A stretch of 64,000 nt of DNA from Gordonia pseudamarae (GTDB lineage: Bacteria > Actinomycetota > Actinomycetes > Mycobacteriales > Mycobacteriaceae): assembly GCF_025273675.1 (NCBI RefSeq), contig NZ_CP045809.1, positions 2,170,001 through 2,234,000 on the forward strand, read 5' to 3'. Position numbers and translations under genes: made by a program. Under the pieces are notes generated by a model. The model saw nothing but the letters and a program-made list of their open reading frames with translations, did not search any database and was not told the origin of the DNA. Below, piece after piece: positions 1 to 9,266 of the stretch; the stretch's first letter is position 1, and the number at the start of each line of letters is the position of its first letter.

Positions 1-2820
1 TCGGGCGACGACCACGACCGGCAACCGGCCGGAGGGCCGTCGCACCAGCGCGACGGTGCCGCGCTGGTGATCCTCATCGTGGCGTTCCTCGTCGCGGTCG
101 GGGTCTGGTTCGGCGCCGCCGGGCCCGTCGGTGCCCTGATCAACGCGGCGGTACGGGCAGTCGTCGGTATCGCCGCGATCGCCGTGCCCGTGGTGCTCGC
201 GGTGCTGGCGATCGTCCTCATGCGTCACCCGGCGAACCCGAGCAAGCAGCCACGGCACATCGGGGGAGTGATGTTGCTCGGACTGCCCGCCCTCGGTCTG
301 GTCCACCTGATCGCCGGGGCGCCGGAAGACTTCACCGGGCGTTCCGGGGCGGGCGGCTACACCGGCTTCGTCGTCGGCACCCCGCTCACCAACGGGGTCA
401 CCGCCTGGGTGTCGGTGCCGATCCTGGTGCTGATCATGGCCTTCGGCGCACTGATAATCAGCGAACGGACCATCCACGAGGTCGTCGGTGCGGTCGGGGA
501 CTATCTCGGCCTGCGCCTGCGCGGTGCCGGTGAGCATTCTCTGTTCGACGACGAGATCGCTTTCGCCGAGACCGATCGTATCGAGACCGACGACCGTGGG
601 CGGGGTGCCGACGGCAGCGGCCGACGCGGGTCCTACCGTGCGGCGCGCTACCGGGCCGACGACCGCGAGAATCCCGACTACGGCAACCCAGGCTACGGCA
701 ACCCAGGCTACGGCAACCCGGGCTACGGCAACAATGCGTATGGGGACAACGCGTACGGGGCTGAGGATGCGTACGGGGCCGGGGCCGATCACGGCGCACT
801 CGACGGGGATGCCACCGACAAGGTCGACAACGTAGGCGCACCCGGATACTCACCCGACCCGTACGAGAACTACCCACCCGACAGCGGCGCACCACGGCGC
901 CGGTCGCGTCGCCCGGCATGGCACGCCGACGGCGACGAGCCATCGGCGACCGCGGGCAGCGGAGGCATTCACAAGGGCGCCACGGCGGGTGAGATGCGTG
1001 ATACCGCACGCACCGAGATCATCGGCGAGCCGCGCGGTTCCGGCGCGGTCGCGGCATTCGAGGAACTGCGGCCCCGCCGCGGCCCACGCGCGGTCGTCGA
1101 CGATCTCGCCGACACGCCCACCGATCCGGTCGGCTCCGACCACCTCACCGAGCCCATCGACCGCGGCACCGACGCGCCGGCGTACACGGCGGGGACGGCC
1201 GCGGCGGCGGCCGATTCCCCGGCCGCCGCCACCGCCAGGAGCCGCACGCGCGCCGAACGGGCGACGCCGGCCGCACCCGAGCCGACGCCGGCACCGCCGC
1301 GTCCGGACCCGGCCGCGGCGTCCGGCACCCACTACGCCATTCCGCCGACCTCCCTGCTGATCGAAGGCGATCCGCCGGTGTCGGGCAGCCGCGCCAACGA
1401 CGACATGATCGACCGCATCACCGGCGTCCTCGAACAGTTCAAGATCGACGCGATGGTCACCGGCTACACCCGCGGCCCGACCGTCACCCGCTACGAGGTC
1501 GAGCTCGGACCCGGAGTCAAGGTTGAGAAGATCACGGCGCTGCAGCGCAACATCGCCTACGCCGTGGCCACCGACAACGTGCGGCTGCTGGCCCCGATCC
1601 CCGGCAAGTCGGCCGTCGGCATCGAGGTGCCCAACTCCGACCGCGAAATGGTGCGGCTGGCCGACGTCCTCGAGGCACCCTCGACGCTCAAGGACAAGCA
1701 CCCCCTGGTCATCGGCCTGGGTAAGGACATCGAAGGCGATTTCGTGTCCGCCAACCTCGCCAAGATGCCGCATCTGCTGGTCGCCGGCTCCACCGGATCG
1801 GGTAAGTCGAGCTTCGTCAACTCGATGCTGGTGTCGTTGCTCACCCGCGCCACACCCGACGAGGTGCGGATGATCCTGATCGACCCCAAGATGGTGGAAC
1901 TCACTCCGTACGAGGGTATCCCGCACCTGATCACCCCGATCATCACCGAACCCAAGAAGGCAGCCGCCGCGCTGGCCTGGCTGGTGGAGGAGATGGAACA
2001 GCGCTATCAGGACATGAAGTCCTCGCGCGTGCGGCATATCGACGACTTCAACCGCAAGGTGCGGTCCGGTGAGATCACCGCACCCCTGGGATCCGAGCGC
2101 GAGTACAGGCCGTACCCGTACATCCTGGCCATCGTCGACGAACTCGCCGACCTGATGATGACCGCGCCCCGCGACGTCGAGGACGCGATCGTGCGGATCA
2201 CCCAGAAGGCACGTGCGGCGGGTATCCATCTCGTCCTGGCCACCCAGCGTCCGTCCGTCGACGTGGTCACCGGCCTGATCAAGACGAACGTCCCGTCGCG
2301 GCTGGCGTTCGCCACGTCCTCGCTCACCGACTCGAGAGTCATCCTTGATCAGCCGGGTGCGGAGAAGCTGATCGGCATGGGCGACGGTCTGTTCCTGCCG
2401 ATGGGCGCGGGCCGCCCGATCCGCATGCAGGGCGCCTTCGTCGCCGACGAGGAGATCGCGGCGGTCGTCGACTACAGCCGCGAACAGGCGCAGCCCGAGT
2501 TCGTCGACGGCGTCACCACCGCCAAGGCCGGAGACAAGAAGGACATCGACGCCGACATCGGCAACGACCTCGACGATCTGTTGCAGGCCATCGAACTGGT
2601 GGTGTCCAGCCAGTTCGGTTCGACATCGATGCTGCAGCGCAAACTTCGCGTCGGATTCGCCAAGGCGGGACGATTGATGGACCTGATGGAGACCCGTGGC
2701 GTCGTGGGCCCCAGCGAAGGCTCCAAGGCCCGCGAGGTCCTGGTGAAACCCGAGGACCTGGCCGGTGTCATCGCCTCCATCACCGGCGGCGACGCGCAGG
2801 CATCCGGTCTCGACGCCTGA
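1..2820 (+). CDS. ftsK: DNA translocase FtsK/SpoIIIE family, 5' end outside window
   Basis: FtsK pumps double-stranded DNA through the division septum and resolves chromosome ends together with Xer recombinases; it is anchored in the membrane at midcell. The reading frame is open from base 1, and the GTG at 67 lies inside the first visible membrane helix, so the true start is upstream. About four membrane segments lie within bases 67-470. A Gly/Asn/Tyr-repeat and Ala/Pro-rich linker follows (about 660-1330). Then comes the motor, with Walker [11 protein letters not shown] near 1783-1812, Walker B-like [11 protein letters not shown] near 2130, and [18 protein letters not shown]-terminal gamma winged helix spans about 2570-2780. 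The linker is poorly conserved in this family; motor identity is clear. Confidence 0.95.
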   Translation, partial: SGDDHDRQPAGGPSHQRDGAALVILIVAFLVAVGVWFGAAGPVGALINAAVRAVVGIAAIAVPVVLAVLAIVLMRHPANPSKQPRHIGGVMLLGLPALGLVHLIAGAPEDFTGRSGAGGYTGFVVGTPLTNGVTAWVSVPILVLIMAFGALIISERTIHEVVGAVGDYLGLRLRGAGEHSLFDDEIAFAETDRIETDDRGRGADGSGRRGSYRAARYRADDRENPDYGNPGYGNPGYGNPGYGNNAYGDNAYGAEDAYGAGADHGALDGDATDKVDNVGAPGYSPDPYENYPPDSGAPRRRSRRPAWHADGDEPSATAGSGGIHKGATAGEMRDTARTEIIGEPRGSGAVAAFEELRPRRGPRAVVDDLADTPTDPVGSDHLTEPIDRGTDAPAYTAGTAAAAADSPAAATARSRTRAERATPAAPEPTPAPPRPDPAAASGTHYAIPPTSLLIEGDPPVSGSRANDDMIDRITGVLEQFKIDAMVTGYTRGPTVTRYEVELGPGVKVEKITALQRNIAYAVATDNVRLLAPIPGKSAVGIEVPNSDREMVRLADVLEAPSTLKDKHPLVIGLGKDIEGDFVSANLAKMPHLLVAGSTGSGKSSFVNSMLVSLLTRATPDEVRMILIDPKMVELTPYEGIPHLITPIITEPKKAAAALAWLVEEMEQRYQDMKSSRVRHIDDFNRKVRSGEITAPLGSEREYRPYPYILAIVDELADLMMTAPRDVEDAIVRITQKARAAGIHLVLATQRPSVDVVTGLIKTNVPSRLAFATSSLTDSRVILDQPGAEKLIGMGDGLFLPMGAGRPIRMQGAFVADEEIAAVVDYSREQAQPEFVDGVTTAKAGDKKDIDADIGNDLDDLLQAIELVVSSQFGSTSMLQRKLRVGFAKAGRLMDLMETRGVVGPSEGSKAREVLVKPEDLAGVIASITGGDAQASGLDA
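681..755 (+). repeat. 15-bp tandem repeats in the ftsK linker
   Basis: Three nearly identical 15-bp units (CGGCAACCCAGGCTA at 681, 696 and 711, with one A-to-G change in the third) are followed by two diverged units at 726 and 741. They encode repeated NPGYG and then [10 protein letters not shown] peptides. The repeat stays in frame and lengthens the flexible linker between the membrane and motor domains. Confidence 0.85.
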
Positions 2821-2857
2821 CAACCGCCGCACGCCTGACAACCGCCGCACGCCTGAC
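2813..2857. repeat. 18-bp tandem repeat spanning the ftsK stop codon
   Basis: The unit ACGCCTGACAACCGCCGC occurs at 2813-2830 and 2831-2848, with a partial third copy from 2849. Each copy carries the same in-frame CCTGAC context, so the ftsK stop TGA at 2818-2820 is duplicated downstream. A GC-rich palindrome CGCCCGGGCG follows at about 2861-2870 and may help termination. Confidence 0.8.
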
Positions 2858-2881
2858 GCCCGCCCGGGCGGCTGACACAGG

Positions 2882-3448
2882 TCAGTCGTCGGGGCTCAGG
2901 TGCGCCAGCATCCTGGTGTTACCGAGTGTGTTGGGTTTGACGTAGCTCAGGTCCAGGAACTCGGCGACACCGGTGTCGTAGGAGCGGCACATCTCCTCGA
3001 ATACCTCCTTGGTCACCGGTGTGCCCTCGATCTCGGCGAATCCGTGCCTGCCGAAGAACTCGGTTTCGAAGGTGAGCACGAACACCCGGCTGAGCTCGAG
3101 CTCGCGGGCCACCGTCATCAGCCTGGCCACGATCCGGTGCCCGATGCCCAGTCCGCTGCGTGTGCGATCCACCGCCACCGTGCGCACCTCGCCGAGATCG
3201 GACCACAGGACGTGCAGCGCACCGCAACCCACCACCTCGCCGTCGAGGTCGCCGACCCAGAACTCCTGAACCGCCTCGTACAGGGTCACCAGGTTCTTCT
3301 CCAGCAGAATGCGCCCGGCGTACTGGTCGATGAGCTCCTTGATACGGGGTACATCTGATGTCCGGGCGCGGCGCACTACGAGACGATCACGATCGCCGGC
3401 GGATGAAGACCGGGCCTCGGGGACGGCATCGGCTGAGGGCATGGGCAA
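2882..3448 (-). CDS. argA: GNAT amino-acid N-acetyltransferase, ArgA type
   Basis: Likely makes N-acetylglutamate from acetyl-CoA and glutamate or glutamine, the first step of arginine synthesis. The 188-residue protein is one GNAT domain beginning at about residue 22 (VVRRARTSDVPRIKELI). The acetyl-CoA-binding region is around TVAVDRTRSGLGIGHRIV, and the C-terminal part contains ETEFFGRHGFAEI. Length and sequence match the short actinobacterial ArgA known from M. tuberculosis Rv2747, which also adjoins ftsK. It converges on ftsK and diverges from pgsA. The N-terminal 20 residues are low complexity, so the true start may be a little downstream. Confidence 0.85.
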   Translation of the reverse strand: MPMPSADAVPEARSSSAGDRDRLVVRRARTSDVPRIKELIDQYAGRILLEKNLVTLYEAVQEFWVGDLDGEVVGCGALHVLWSDLGEVRTVAVDRTRSGLGIGHRIVARLMTVARELELSRVFVLTFETEFFGRHGFAEIEGTPVTKEVFEEMCRSYDTGVAEFLDLSYVKPNTLGNTRMLAHLSPDD

Positions 3449-3613
3449 TAATGTACGTCCCGCGCGGTGCTCCGGCGTGTCGAGCAGGTCGATTGGCCGA
3501 TTCCCGGCGCGTGTGACCTGGTGCTCAGTCCTGGCGGGTGGCGCGGATAGGCTGTCTGGTGTGCAAGTCAGCTTTCATCGTCCCACGCGTGGACCCGCCA
3601 TGGCCGGTGCGTC

Positions 3614-4336
3614 ATGACCGACCGGGTGCGCCGTGCCCTCGACGAGGAAGCCCCGGACACCGTGGATGACCCGATCGGCGTGGCCGCCGGAGCAGGAGAT
3701 GACCGGTCCGCGGGTGACCGCTTTCGGGATGACCTTGCCGGAGGTGACCGTGCGGGGGAGGGACCGCACGAGGTGCCGCTGCTCAACATCGCCAACGTTC
3801 TCACGGTCTTCCGGATCCTGCTGGTACCGGTGTTCGTGGCCGCCCTGTTCGTCGACGACGGGGACAGCACGGCGTGGCGGATCGTGGCCACGGTGATCTT
3901 CGCGATCGCCGCGCTCACCGACCGCTACGACGGACGACTGGCCCGCGAGCGGGGACTGATCACCGAGTTCGGAAAACTCGCCGACCCGATCGCCGACAAG
4001 GCGCTGATCGGCACCGCCCTCGTCGGTCTGTCGGTACTCGGCGAGGTGTCCTGGTGGATCACCGGCATCATCCTGGTGCGTGAGCTGGGCGTGACGGCGT
4101 TGCGGTTCTGGGTGTTGCGGCACGGCGTGATCCCGGCCAGCCGCGGCGGCAAGCTGAAGACGCTGCTGCAGTCGCTGGCGATCGGTTTCTACCTGCTCCC
4201 GCTGGACGGCGCCTGGCATCTGATCGCCGTGGTGCTGATGTGGGCGGCGGTCGTGGTCACCGTGGTGACCGCCGCCGACTACATCTGGCAGGCTGTCGCG
4301 CTGCGGGCCAAAGGTCGTGCGGCCCGAAGCCGGTGA
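3614..4336 (+). CDS. pgsA: CDP-alcohol phosphatidyltransferase (PgsA-type)
   Basis: Integral membrane enzyme, probably making phosphatidylglycerophosphate from CDP-diacylglycerol and glycerol-3-phosphate. The full CDP-alcohol signature D-x2-D-G-x2-A-R-x8-G-x3-D-x3-D is present (DRYDGRLARERG, then EFGKLADPIAD). Hydrophobic segments include LTVFRILLVPVFVAALFV and GIILVRELGVTALRFWV. The 240 residues include about 55 charged N-terminal residues before the first helix; homologues such as Rv2746c are shorter, so a downstream start is possible. The position before clgR-pspA is conserved in mycobacteria and fits a membrane-lipid role. Confidence 0.88.
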   Translation: MTDRVRRALDEEAPDTVDDPIGVAAGAGDDRSAGDRFRDDLAGGDRAGEGPHEVPLLNIANVLTVFRILLVPVFVAALFVDDGDSTAWRIVATVIFAIAALTDRYDGRLARERGLITEFGKLADPIADKALIGTALVGLSVLGEVSWWITGIILVRELGVTALRFWVLRHGVIPASRGGKLKTLLQSLAIGFYLLPLDGAWHLIAVVLMWAAVVVTVVTAADYIWQAVALRAKGRAARSR

Positions 4337-4529
4337 GTTCGGCAGGTGCGAGCGGCCAGGGCCTTGCGATCTTCCGTGGGTGTGCTTGGTAGCGTGGTGT
4401 CGAGCGCCACGTGAGATGAGTCACTGTCGACTTTCCGTCGGGTGTGCAGGGCAACGGCGCCGATAGTGGACTACTGTCGGCGGAACGGACGAGAGTCCCC
4501 GAGTCGATTCCCGTTCGACACGCCGGTGT

Positions 4530-4556
4530 GGGAACCGATCGGGCTGTGTGATCGTT
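4530..4556 (+). promoter_or_regulatory. SigE/SigH-type promoter for clgR-pspA
   Basis: GGGAAC at 4530-4535 and CGTT at 4553-4556 are separated by 17 bp. This matches the mycobacterial SigE/SigH promoter pattern (GGAAC, 16-17 bp, CGTT). It lies about 70 bp before the clgR start. The same arrangement precedes sigB in this window. In M. tuberculosis the clgR-pspA operon is known to be SigE-dependent; activity here is inferred. Confidence 0.7.
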
Positions 4557-4585
4557 GTGAAGTTCGATCATCGTTGTGAAGTTCG
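4551..4585. repeat. 16-bp direct repeat upstream of clgR
   Basis: ATCGTTGTGAAGTTCG occurs at 4551-4566 and exactly again at 4570-4585, a period of 19 bp. The first copy overlaps the -10 of the SigE-like promoter, and the pair lies 44-78 bp before the clgR start. A repeated activator or autoregulator site, possibly for ClgR itself, is one explanation; a simple duplication is another. Confidence 0.6.
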
Positions 4586-4628
4586 GTCGGCGCACAAGGA
4601 AGGTGACGACCCGAAGGAGGGAGTGTCT

Positions 4629-4946
4629 ATGGCGGTACTGCTGCGCGAGGCGCTGGGCGAGAGTTTGCGCCGGGTGCGTACGGACCAGGGCCGGACGCTG
4701 CGTGAGGTATCCACCGACGCGCGGGTGAGCCTCGGCTACCTCTCCGAGGTCGAACGTGGACAGAAGGAGGCCTCGAGTGAGCTGCTCGCCGCGATCTGCG
4801 ACGCACTCGAGGTAGAACTCGCCGACATCCTGCTCGACGCCGGACAGACGCTGCGCCCGACCGATCACGACGACGCGCTGTCGGCCACCAAGGTCGTCAT
4901 CCCGGCACCGGCGGGACGGCCGGGCGCCGAGCTCGCCGCCGCCTGA
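4629..4946 (+). CDS. clgR: XRE-family transcriptional regulator ClgR
   Basis: DNA-binding activator of Clp protease genes and of the pspA envelope-stress operon. The 105-residue protein has an N-terminal helix-turn-helix of Cro/C1 type ([32 protein letters not shown], bracketing residues of about 15-46) and a short Ala-rich tail typical of ClgR. The ATG at 4629 is chosen because AAGGAGGG ends 7 bases upstream; an in-frame GTG at 4623 would overlap it. It lies downstream of a SigE-type promoter and upstream of pspA, as in M. tuberculosis (Rv2745c). Confidence 0.9.
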   Translation: MAVLLREALGESLRRVRTDQGRTLREVSTDARVSLGYLSEVERGQKEASSELLAAICDALEVELADILLDAGQTLRPTDHDDALSATKVVIPAPAGRPGAELAAA

Positions 4947-5105
4947 TACCCGCGTACCCCGGTTCGTGGCGCCCCGATCGGTGGTGTGTCATCCGAACGA
5001 CAGTGGCCGATGTCGGCCACAGGAGTCGGCCGGCAACGGCTAGATTGGTCCCGACACACTTTTTCCCGACACACTCTCCCAACGGTGAATGGAGTTGACG
5101 CAAGC

Positions 5106-5924
5106 ATGGCGAACCCGTTCGTGAAGTTCTGGCGCTACCTGATGGCTCTTGGCAATTCGAAGATCGATGAGCATGCCGATCCCAAGGTCCAGATCCAGCA
5201 GGCGATCGAGGATGCGCAACGCCAGCACCAGGCGCTGTCCCAGCAGGCCGCCAACGTGATCGGCAATCAGCGCCAGCTGGAGATGAAGCTCAACCGGCAG
5301 CTCGAAGAGATCGAGAAGCTGCAGGCCAACACCCGCCAGGCGCTGACGCTGGCCGATCAGGCCGCGGCCGCGGGCGACGTGCAGAAGTCGCAGGAGTACA
5401 CCAACGCCGCCGAGGCCTTCGCCGCGCAGCTGGTCACCGCTGAACAGAGCGTCGAGGACCTCAAGGTGCTGCACGATCAGTCACTGCAGGCCGCGGCACA
5501 GGCCAAGCAGGCCGTCGAGCGCAACGCGATGATGCTGCAGCAGAAGCTCGCCGAGCGGTCCAAGCTGCTCAGTCAGCTCGAGCAGGCCAAGATGCAGGAG
5601 CAGGTGTCCGCCTCGCTCAACCAGATGAGCGAGCTTGCCGTTCCCGGCAACACGCCCAACCTGGATCAGGTCCGCGACAAGATCGAACGCCGCTACGCCA
5701 ACGCACTAGGTTCGGCTGAACTGGCCAAGAACTCGGTGCAGGGCCGGATGGCCGAGGTCGAGCAGGCCGGTATCCAGATGGCCGGACACTCCAGGCTCGA
5801 ACAGATCAGGGCCAGCATGCGCGGTGAGGCACTGCCATCGGCCGGGGCGCCCGCGGCGGCCCCCGATCTGGCCAAGCCCGGCACCGTTCCCGGCCAGGTC
5901 CTTCCGCCCCAGAGCAACACCTAG
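5106..5924 (+). CDS. pspA: PspA/IM30 family membrane-stress protein
   Basis: Peripheral membrane protein that protects damaged inner membrane by coiled-coil assembly. The 272 residues begin [19 protein letters not shown], followed by a long Gln/Ala/Glu-rich coiled coil (residues about 25-220) and a Pro/Ala tail. It matches the mycobacterial 35-kDa antigen (Rv2744c). The start at 5106 begins the conserved core; an upstream in-frame extension lacks PspA similarity. TAGATT at 5041-5046 is a possible separate -10 box. The mycobacterial partners PspM and PspN do not follow; a glycosyltransferase starts 11 bases after the stop. Confidence 0.92.
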   Translation: MANPFVKFWRYLMALGNSKIDEHADPKVQIQQAIEDAQRQHQALSQQAANVIGNQRQLEMKLNRQLEEIEKLQANTRQALTLADQAAAAGDVQKSQEYTNAAEAFAAQLVTAEQSVEDLKVLHDQSLQAAAQAKQAVERNAMMLQQKLAERSKLLSQLEQAKMQEQVSASLNQMSELAVPGNTPNLDQVRDKIERRYANALGSAELAKNSVQGRMAEVEQAGIQMAGHSRLEQIRASMRGEALPSAGAPAAAPDLAKPGTVPGQVLPPQSNT

Positions 5925-5935
5925 AGCACGGCGAA

Positions 5936-7168
5936 GTGCCTCGTGTCGGCATAGTCGCCGGACCGGACGCCGGGCATGCGTTCCCGGCATTTGCCCTGGC
6001 CGAGTTGTTTGCCGGCGCGGGATACGGCGTCGTCGTCTATACCGGAAAGCGCTGGCTGAAACAGGCCGCGCGCAGCGGAATCCCCGCCCTCGAGCTGCCC
6101 GGCCTGACCGCGCTGGCCGATGACGACGACGGTGACGCCGGAGACAAGCTCAGCGGCCGCGCAGCCCGCATCGCTCGCGCGCTCGAACCGTCCCTGATCA
6201 GCGAGGGGGTGGACCTGGTCACCTCCGACGTCATCACCCTCGGCGGCGGCTGGGCCGCCGAACTGGCCGGTGTGCCCTGGGTGGAGTGTTCGCCGCATCC
6301 GCTGTACGACGCGTCGCGCGGCCTGCCCCCGGTCGGTTCGGGACTCGCGGTGGGAACGGGACCGCGTGGGCGGCTGCGGGATTCGCTGATGCGAGCCGCC
6401 ACCGGCCGGTCGATCCGGCTCGGCGAACGTCAACGTGCCGCGGCGCGCACCGCGATCGGGCTCCCGCCCGGGCCCTGCCCGGCCGCCCGCCTGGTGGCGA
6501 CACTTCCCGCGCTGGAGGTCCGCCGCCCCGACTGGCCCGCGCGCACCCACATCGTGCGGCCACTGCTGTGGGAACCCACGAACGACGTGTTCGACATCCC
6601 GCCCGGCGACGGTCCGCTGATCATGGTCGCGCCGTCGACCGCCGCCACCGGTGCCGACGACATGGTGAGCACGGTGCTCGGCGGACTGGGCGCGCTGCGG
6701 CGCGACATCAGGGTCGTCGTATCCGGACTCGACCTCGATGACGCGACGATCGCCGCGATCTGCACCCGGGCCGGACTGCCGACCGGGTCGGTGGTGACCG
6801 GCCTCGCCCGCCAGGACCGGCTGCTGGCCTCCGGCGAGGTCGCCACGGTCATCTGCGGCTCCGGCCACGGCATCCTGGCCAAGAGCCTGTCCCACGGTGT
6901 GCCCGTGGTCACCATCCCCGGCGGCGGCGACCAGTGGGAACTCGCCAACAGGGTCAGCCGGCTCGGGGCCGGTACTCTGGTCCGGCCGGTCACCGAACCG
7001 GCCGTGACCGCCGCCGTACGCACGGTCCTCGACGACCGGGCCCACACCGCCGCGGCCGCACGGATCGCCGCCTCGGCCACCGGCCTCGTCACCCCGGTTC
7101 AGGTTGTCGACCGGATCCTGCGTCGTGGAGCCGATACCGCGCGGATGGGCTCGACGCCGTGCGAATGA
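5936..7168 (+). CDS. Glycosyltransferase, MGT/UGT-like GT-B fold
   Basis: A 410-residue cytosolic protein resembling nucleotide-sugar glycosyltransferases. The N-terminal half begins VGIVAGPDAGHAFPAFALA. The C-terminal donor-binding region has GSGHGILAKSLSHGVPVV and GGGDQWELANRVSRLGAGTLV (bracketing nt about 6850-6990), characteristic of the MGT family. It is the positional homologue of M. tuberculosis Rv2739c. Acceptor and sugar are unknown. It starts with GTG 11 bases after pspA, so it may be co-expressed with it, and its stop overlaps the next start as ATGA. Confidence 0.8.
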   Translation: MPRVGIVAGPDAGHAFPAFALAELFAGAGYGVVVYTGKRWLKQAARSGIPALELPGLTALADDDDGDAGDKLSGRAARIARALEPSLISEGVDLVTSDVITLGGGWAAELAGVPWVECSPHPLYDASRGLPPVGSGLAVGTGPRGRLRDSLMRAATGRSIRLGERQRAAARTAIGLPPGPCPAARLVATLPALEVRRPDWPARTHIVRPLLWEPTNDVFDIPPGDGPLIMVAPSTAATGADDMVSTVLGGLGALRRDIRVVVSGLDLDDATIAAICTRAGLPTGSVVTGLARQDRLLASGEVATVICGSGHGILAKSLSHGVPVVTIPGGGDQWELANRVSRLGAGTLVRPVTEPAVTAAVRTVLDDRAHTAAAARIAASATGLVTPVQVVDRILRRGADTARMGSTPCE

Positions 7169-7353
7169 CCGAGTTCACCGAACTGATGCACACGCGATTC
7201 GGTGTGCAGACCGCCGATTCGATCCTCACCGACCACGTCCTGACGGTGTTCGGCGGACGGACCGGGGCCCAGGCCATCGAGGACGGTCACGACCCGCGCA
7301 GCGTGTGGGTGGCGATCTGCCGCGACTTCGACGTACCCCGCGAACACTGGTAG
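7165..7353 (+). CDS. DUF3046 small protein
   Basis: A 62-residue conserved actinobacterial protein of unknown function (MTEFTELMHTRFG at the start, IEDGHDPRSVWVAICRDFDV near the end). It matches DUF3046, found next to recA in mycobacteria (Rv2738c). The ATG at 7165 overlaps the TGA of the preceding glycosyltransferase, which implies translational coupling. No signal peptide, membrane segment or cysteine pair is seen beyond one Cys. Partnership with RecA is suggested only by conserved adjacency. Confidence 0.85.
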   Translation: MTEFTELMHTRFGVQTADSILTDHVLTVFGGRTGAQAIEDGHDPRSVWVAICRDFDVPREHW

Positions 7354-7475
7354 CAGCCGGCTCCTGTCGGCTCACAGGCGTCTCTCGCCGCGGTCCCGGT
7401 GCCCGTGCCACGTCGGTTCCCGTGCCTGGGGAAACTTCGCTTGTCAGTGGATTGGGTGCGTGTCAGACTTGCCAA

Positions 7476-7491
7476 TAGAACATTCGTTCGT
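7476..7491. promoter_or_regulatory. LexA (SOS) box upstream of recA
   Basis: GAAC at 7478-7481 and GTTC at 7486-7489 are separated by ATTC, giving the GAAC-N4-GTTC core of the mycobacterial SOS box (TCGAAC-N4-GTTCGA). A more degenerate palindrome lies just downstream (7502-7523). The 326-base gap 7354-7679 otherwise contains only the second promoter and the recA leader. Confidence 0.75.
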
Positions 7492-7561
7492 TCATCCTTA
7501 TGTTCGAAACATTCGTATGTTCGACAGAGCAACGGGACACCCGGTACGCCGGAACGCGTGT

Positions 7562-7584
7562 TTGTCAGACCCGCCGGATAGTGT
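7562..7584 (+). promoter_or_regulatory. RecA-NDp (PafBC-type, LexA-independent) promoter
   Basis: TTGTCAGAC at 7562-7570, 8 bp, then TAGTGT at 7579-7584 fits the published RecA-NDp consensus TTGTCRGTG-N8-TAnnnT. This promoter class responds to DNA damage independently of LexA through PafBC. Transcription would begin near 7591, about 90 bases before the preferred recA start. A second TTGTCAGTG at 7441 lacks a matching -10. Confidence 0.7.
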
Positions 7585-7679
7585 GCGGGGCGATGGCAAC
7601 CACAGCTTCGGGCAAATCCCGGTCAACACGGCAGACACCCAAACGCGGCAGTACGAAAGCGCCGACCAGAGGAGACACA

Positions 7680-8720
7680 ATGGCACCGACTCAGGATCGT
7701 GAGAAGGCTCTCGATCTCGCGCTCGCGCAGATCGACAAGAACTTCGGCAAGGGTTCGGTCATGCGGCTCGGGCAGGAGGCCCGCCAGCCCATCGAGGTCA
7801 TCCCCACCGGCTCGATCGCGCTGGACGTCGCGCTGGGTATCGGCGGGTTGCCGCGCGGCCGCGTCGTGGAGATCTACGGTCCGGAATCGTCGGGTAAGAC
7901 CACGGTGGCACTGCATGCGGTGGCCAACGCGCAGGCCCAGGGCGGTATCGCCGCGTTCATCGATGCCGAGCACGCGCTCGACCCCGACTACGCCGCCAAG
8001 TTGGGCGTCGACACCGACGCGCTGCTCGTGTCGCAGCCCGATACCGGCGAGCAGGCGCTGGAGATCGCCGATATGCTGATCCGTTCGGGTGCGCTCGACA
8101 TCCTGGTCATCGACTCCGTTGCCGCGCTGGTTCCCAAGGCCGAGATCGAGGGCGAGATGGGCGACAGCCACGTCGGTCTGCAGGCGCGACTGATGAGCCA
8201 GGCGCTGCGGAAGATGACCTCGGCGCTCAACCAGTCCAAGACCACCGCCATCTTCATCAACCAGCTCCGCGAGAAGATCGGCGTGATGTTCGGTTCCCCC
8301 GAAACCACCACCGGCGGTAAGGCATTGAAGTTCTACTCGTCGGTGCGTCTGGACGTGCGCCGCATTGAAACCCTCAAGGACGGCACCGACGCCGTCGGCA
8401 ACCGCACCCGCGTGAAGGTGGTCAAGAACAAGGTTGCGCCGCCGTTCAAGCAGGCCGAGTTCGACATCCTCTACGGACACGGCATCAGCAAGGAGGGCTC
8501 CCTGATCGACCTCGGTGTGGCCGAAGGGTTCATCCGCAAGTCCGGGTCCTGGTACACCTACGAAGGCGATCAGCTCGGGCAGGGCAAGGAGAACGCCCGC
8601 AATTACCTCAAAGAGAACCCCGAGACGGCCGACGAGGTCGAGAAGAAGATCAAGGAGAAGCTGGGCATCGGTGCCGTCCTCGACGAGGACGACGTGGCTC
8701 CCGCCCCGGTCGAATTCTGA
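7680..8720 (+). CDS. recA: Recombinase RecA
   Basis: ATP-dependent strand-exchange protein and LexA co-protease. The 346 residues contain Walker [10 protein letters not shown] at about residues 66-74, the conserved [14 protein letters not shown], Walker B-like [20 protein letters not shown], and the L2-region [22 protein letters not shown]. The protein is continuous, without the intein of M. tuberculosis RecA. The start at 7680 follows AGAGGAGAC and matches the usual length. The frame is also open to an ATG at 7593, which would add 29 basic residues. RecX follows two bases after the stop. Confidence 0.98.
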   Translation: MAPTQDREKALDLALAQIDKNFGKGSVMRLGQEARQPIEVIPTGSIALDVALGIGGLPRGRVVEIYGPESSGKTTVALHAVANAQAQGGIAAFIDAEHALDPDYAAKLGVDTDALLVSQPDTGEQALEIADMLIRSGALDILVIDSVAALVPKAEIEGEMGDSHVGLQARLMSQALRKMTSALNQSKTTAIFINQLREKIGVMFGSPETTTGGKALKFYSSVRLDVRRIETLKDGTDAVGNRTRVKVVKNKVAPPFKQAEFDILYGHGISKEGSLIDLGVAEGFIRKSGSWYTYEGDQLGQGKENARNYLKENPETADEVEKKIKEKLGIGAVLDEDDVAPAPVEF

Positions 8721-8722
8721 CC

Positions 8723-9241
8723 GTGCGCCGCGATCCGGCGACGACCGCCGATGCCGAGACCGGGCGCACGGTCTCGGCATGGGATGTGGCGCTCCGGCTC
8801 CTCGGCGTCCGGGCGCGCAGCCGCCACGAAATGCGCGAACGGCTCCTGCGCCGGGGTTTCGATGACGACGTGGTCAATGACGTGATGGCCAGGCTCGATC
8901 GGGCCGGCCTGCTCGACGACACCGATTTCGCCTCCGAATGGGTACGGTCGCGGCACTCGCACAGTGGCCGGGGCCGGATCGCGCTCAAACAGGAGTTGCG
9001 GTCCAAAGGGATCGACACCGAGGTCATAGACGAGGCGCTCGCCGGCATCGATCCGGATGCCGAACGGGCCAATGCCGTAACGATCGCCAACAAAAAGCTG
9101 GCCACGATGGACGTCGATCTCACCGACCGCGCCGACCGCGACAAGGCGTTCCGTCGCCTCGCCGGGATGCTGTCGCGTCGCGGCTACGACCAGTCCACGG
9201 TCATCGAGGTGGTGGGCGAGGTCCTGCGAACCGCGACATAG
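8723..9241 (+). CDS. recX: Regulatory protein RecX
   Basis: Modulator that inhibits RecA filament extension. The 172-residue protein has the repeated three-helix RecX modules: ALRLLGVRARSRHEMRERL, then DRAGLLDDTDFASEWVRSR, RGRIALKQELRSKGI, and a C-terminal AFRRLAGMLSRRGYD. It begins with GTG two bases after the recA stop, so it shares the recA transcript. It ends before a strong hairpin facing the glutamate operon. Confidence 0.93.
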   Translation: MRRDPATTADAETGRTVSAWDVALRLLGVRARSRHEMRERLLRRGFDDDVVNDVMARLDRAGLLDDTDFASEWVRSRHSHSGRGRIALKQELRSKGIDTEVIDEALAGIDPDAERANAVTIANKKLATMDVDLTDRADRDKAFRRLAGMLSRRGYDQSTVIEVVGEVLRTAT

Positions 9242-9266
9242 ACCGGACGTATTCCCGACATGAACC

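Noticed and set aside
681..755. CRISPR-like array
   Set aside because: The 15-bp units are contiguous without spacers and encode an in-frame peptide repeat.
850..2850. 666-codon minus-strand open frame opposite ftsK
   Set aside because: It is antisense to the clear FtsK motor; composition (Arg/Gly/His/Asp-rich) is typical of a high-GC shadow frame and no domain is recognisable.
7680..8720. Intein in RecA
   Set aside because: The protein is continuous at normal length through all conserved motifs, with no splicing domain.
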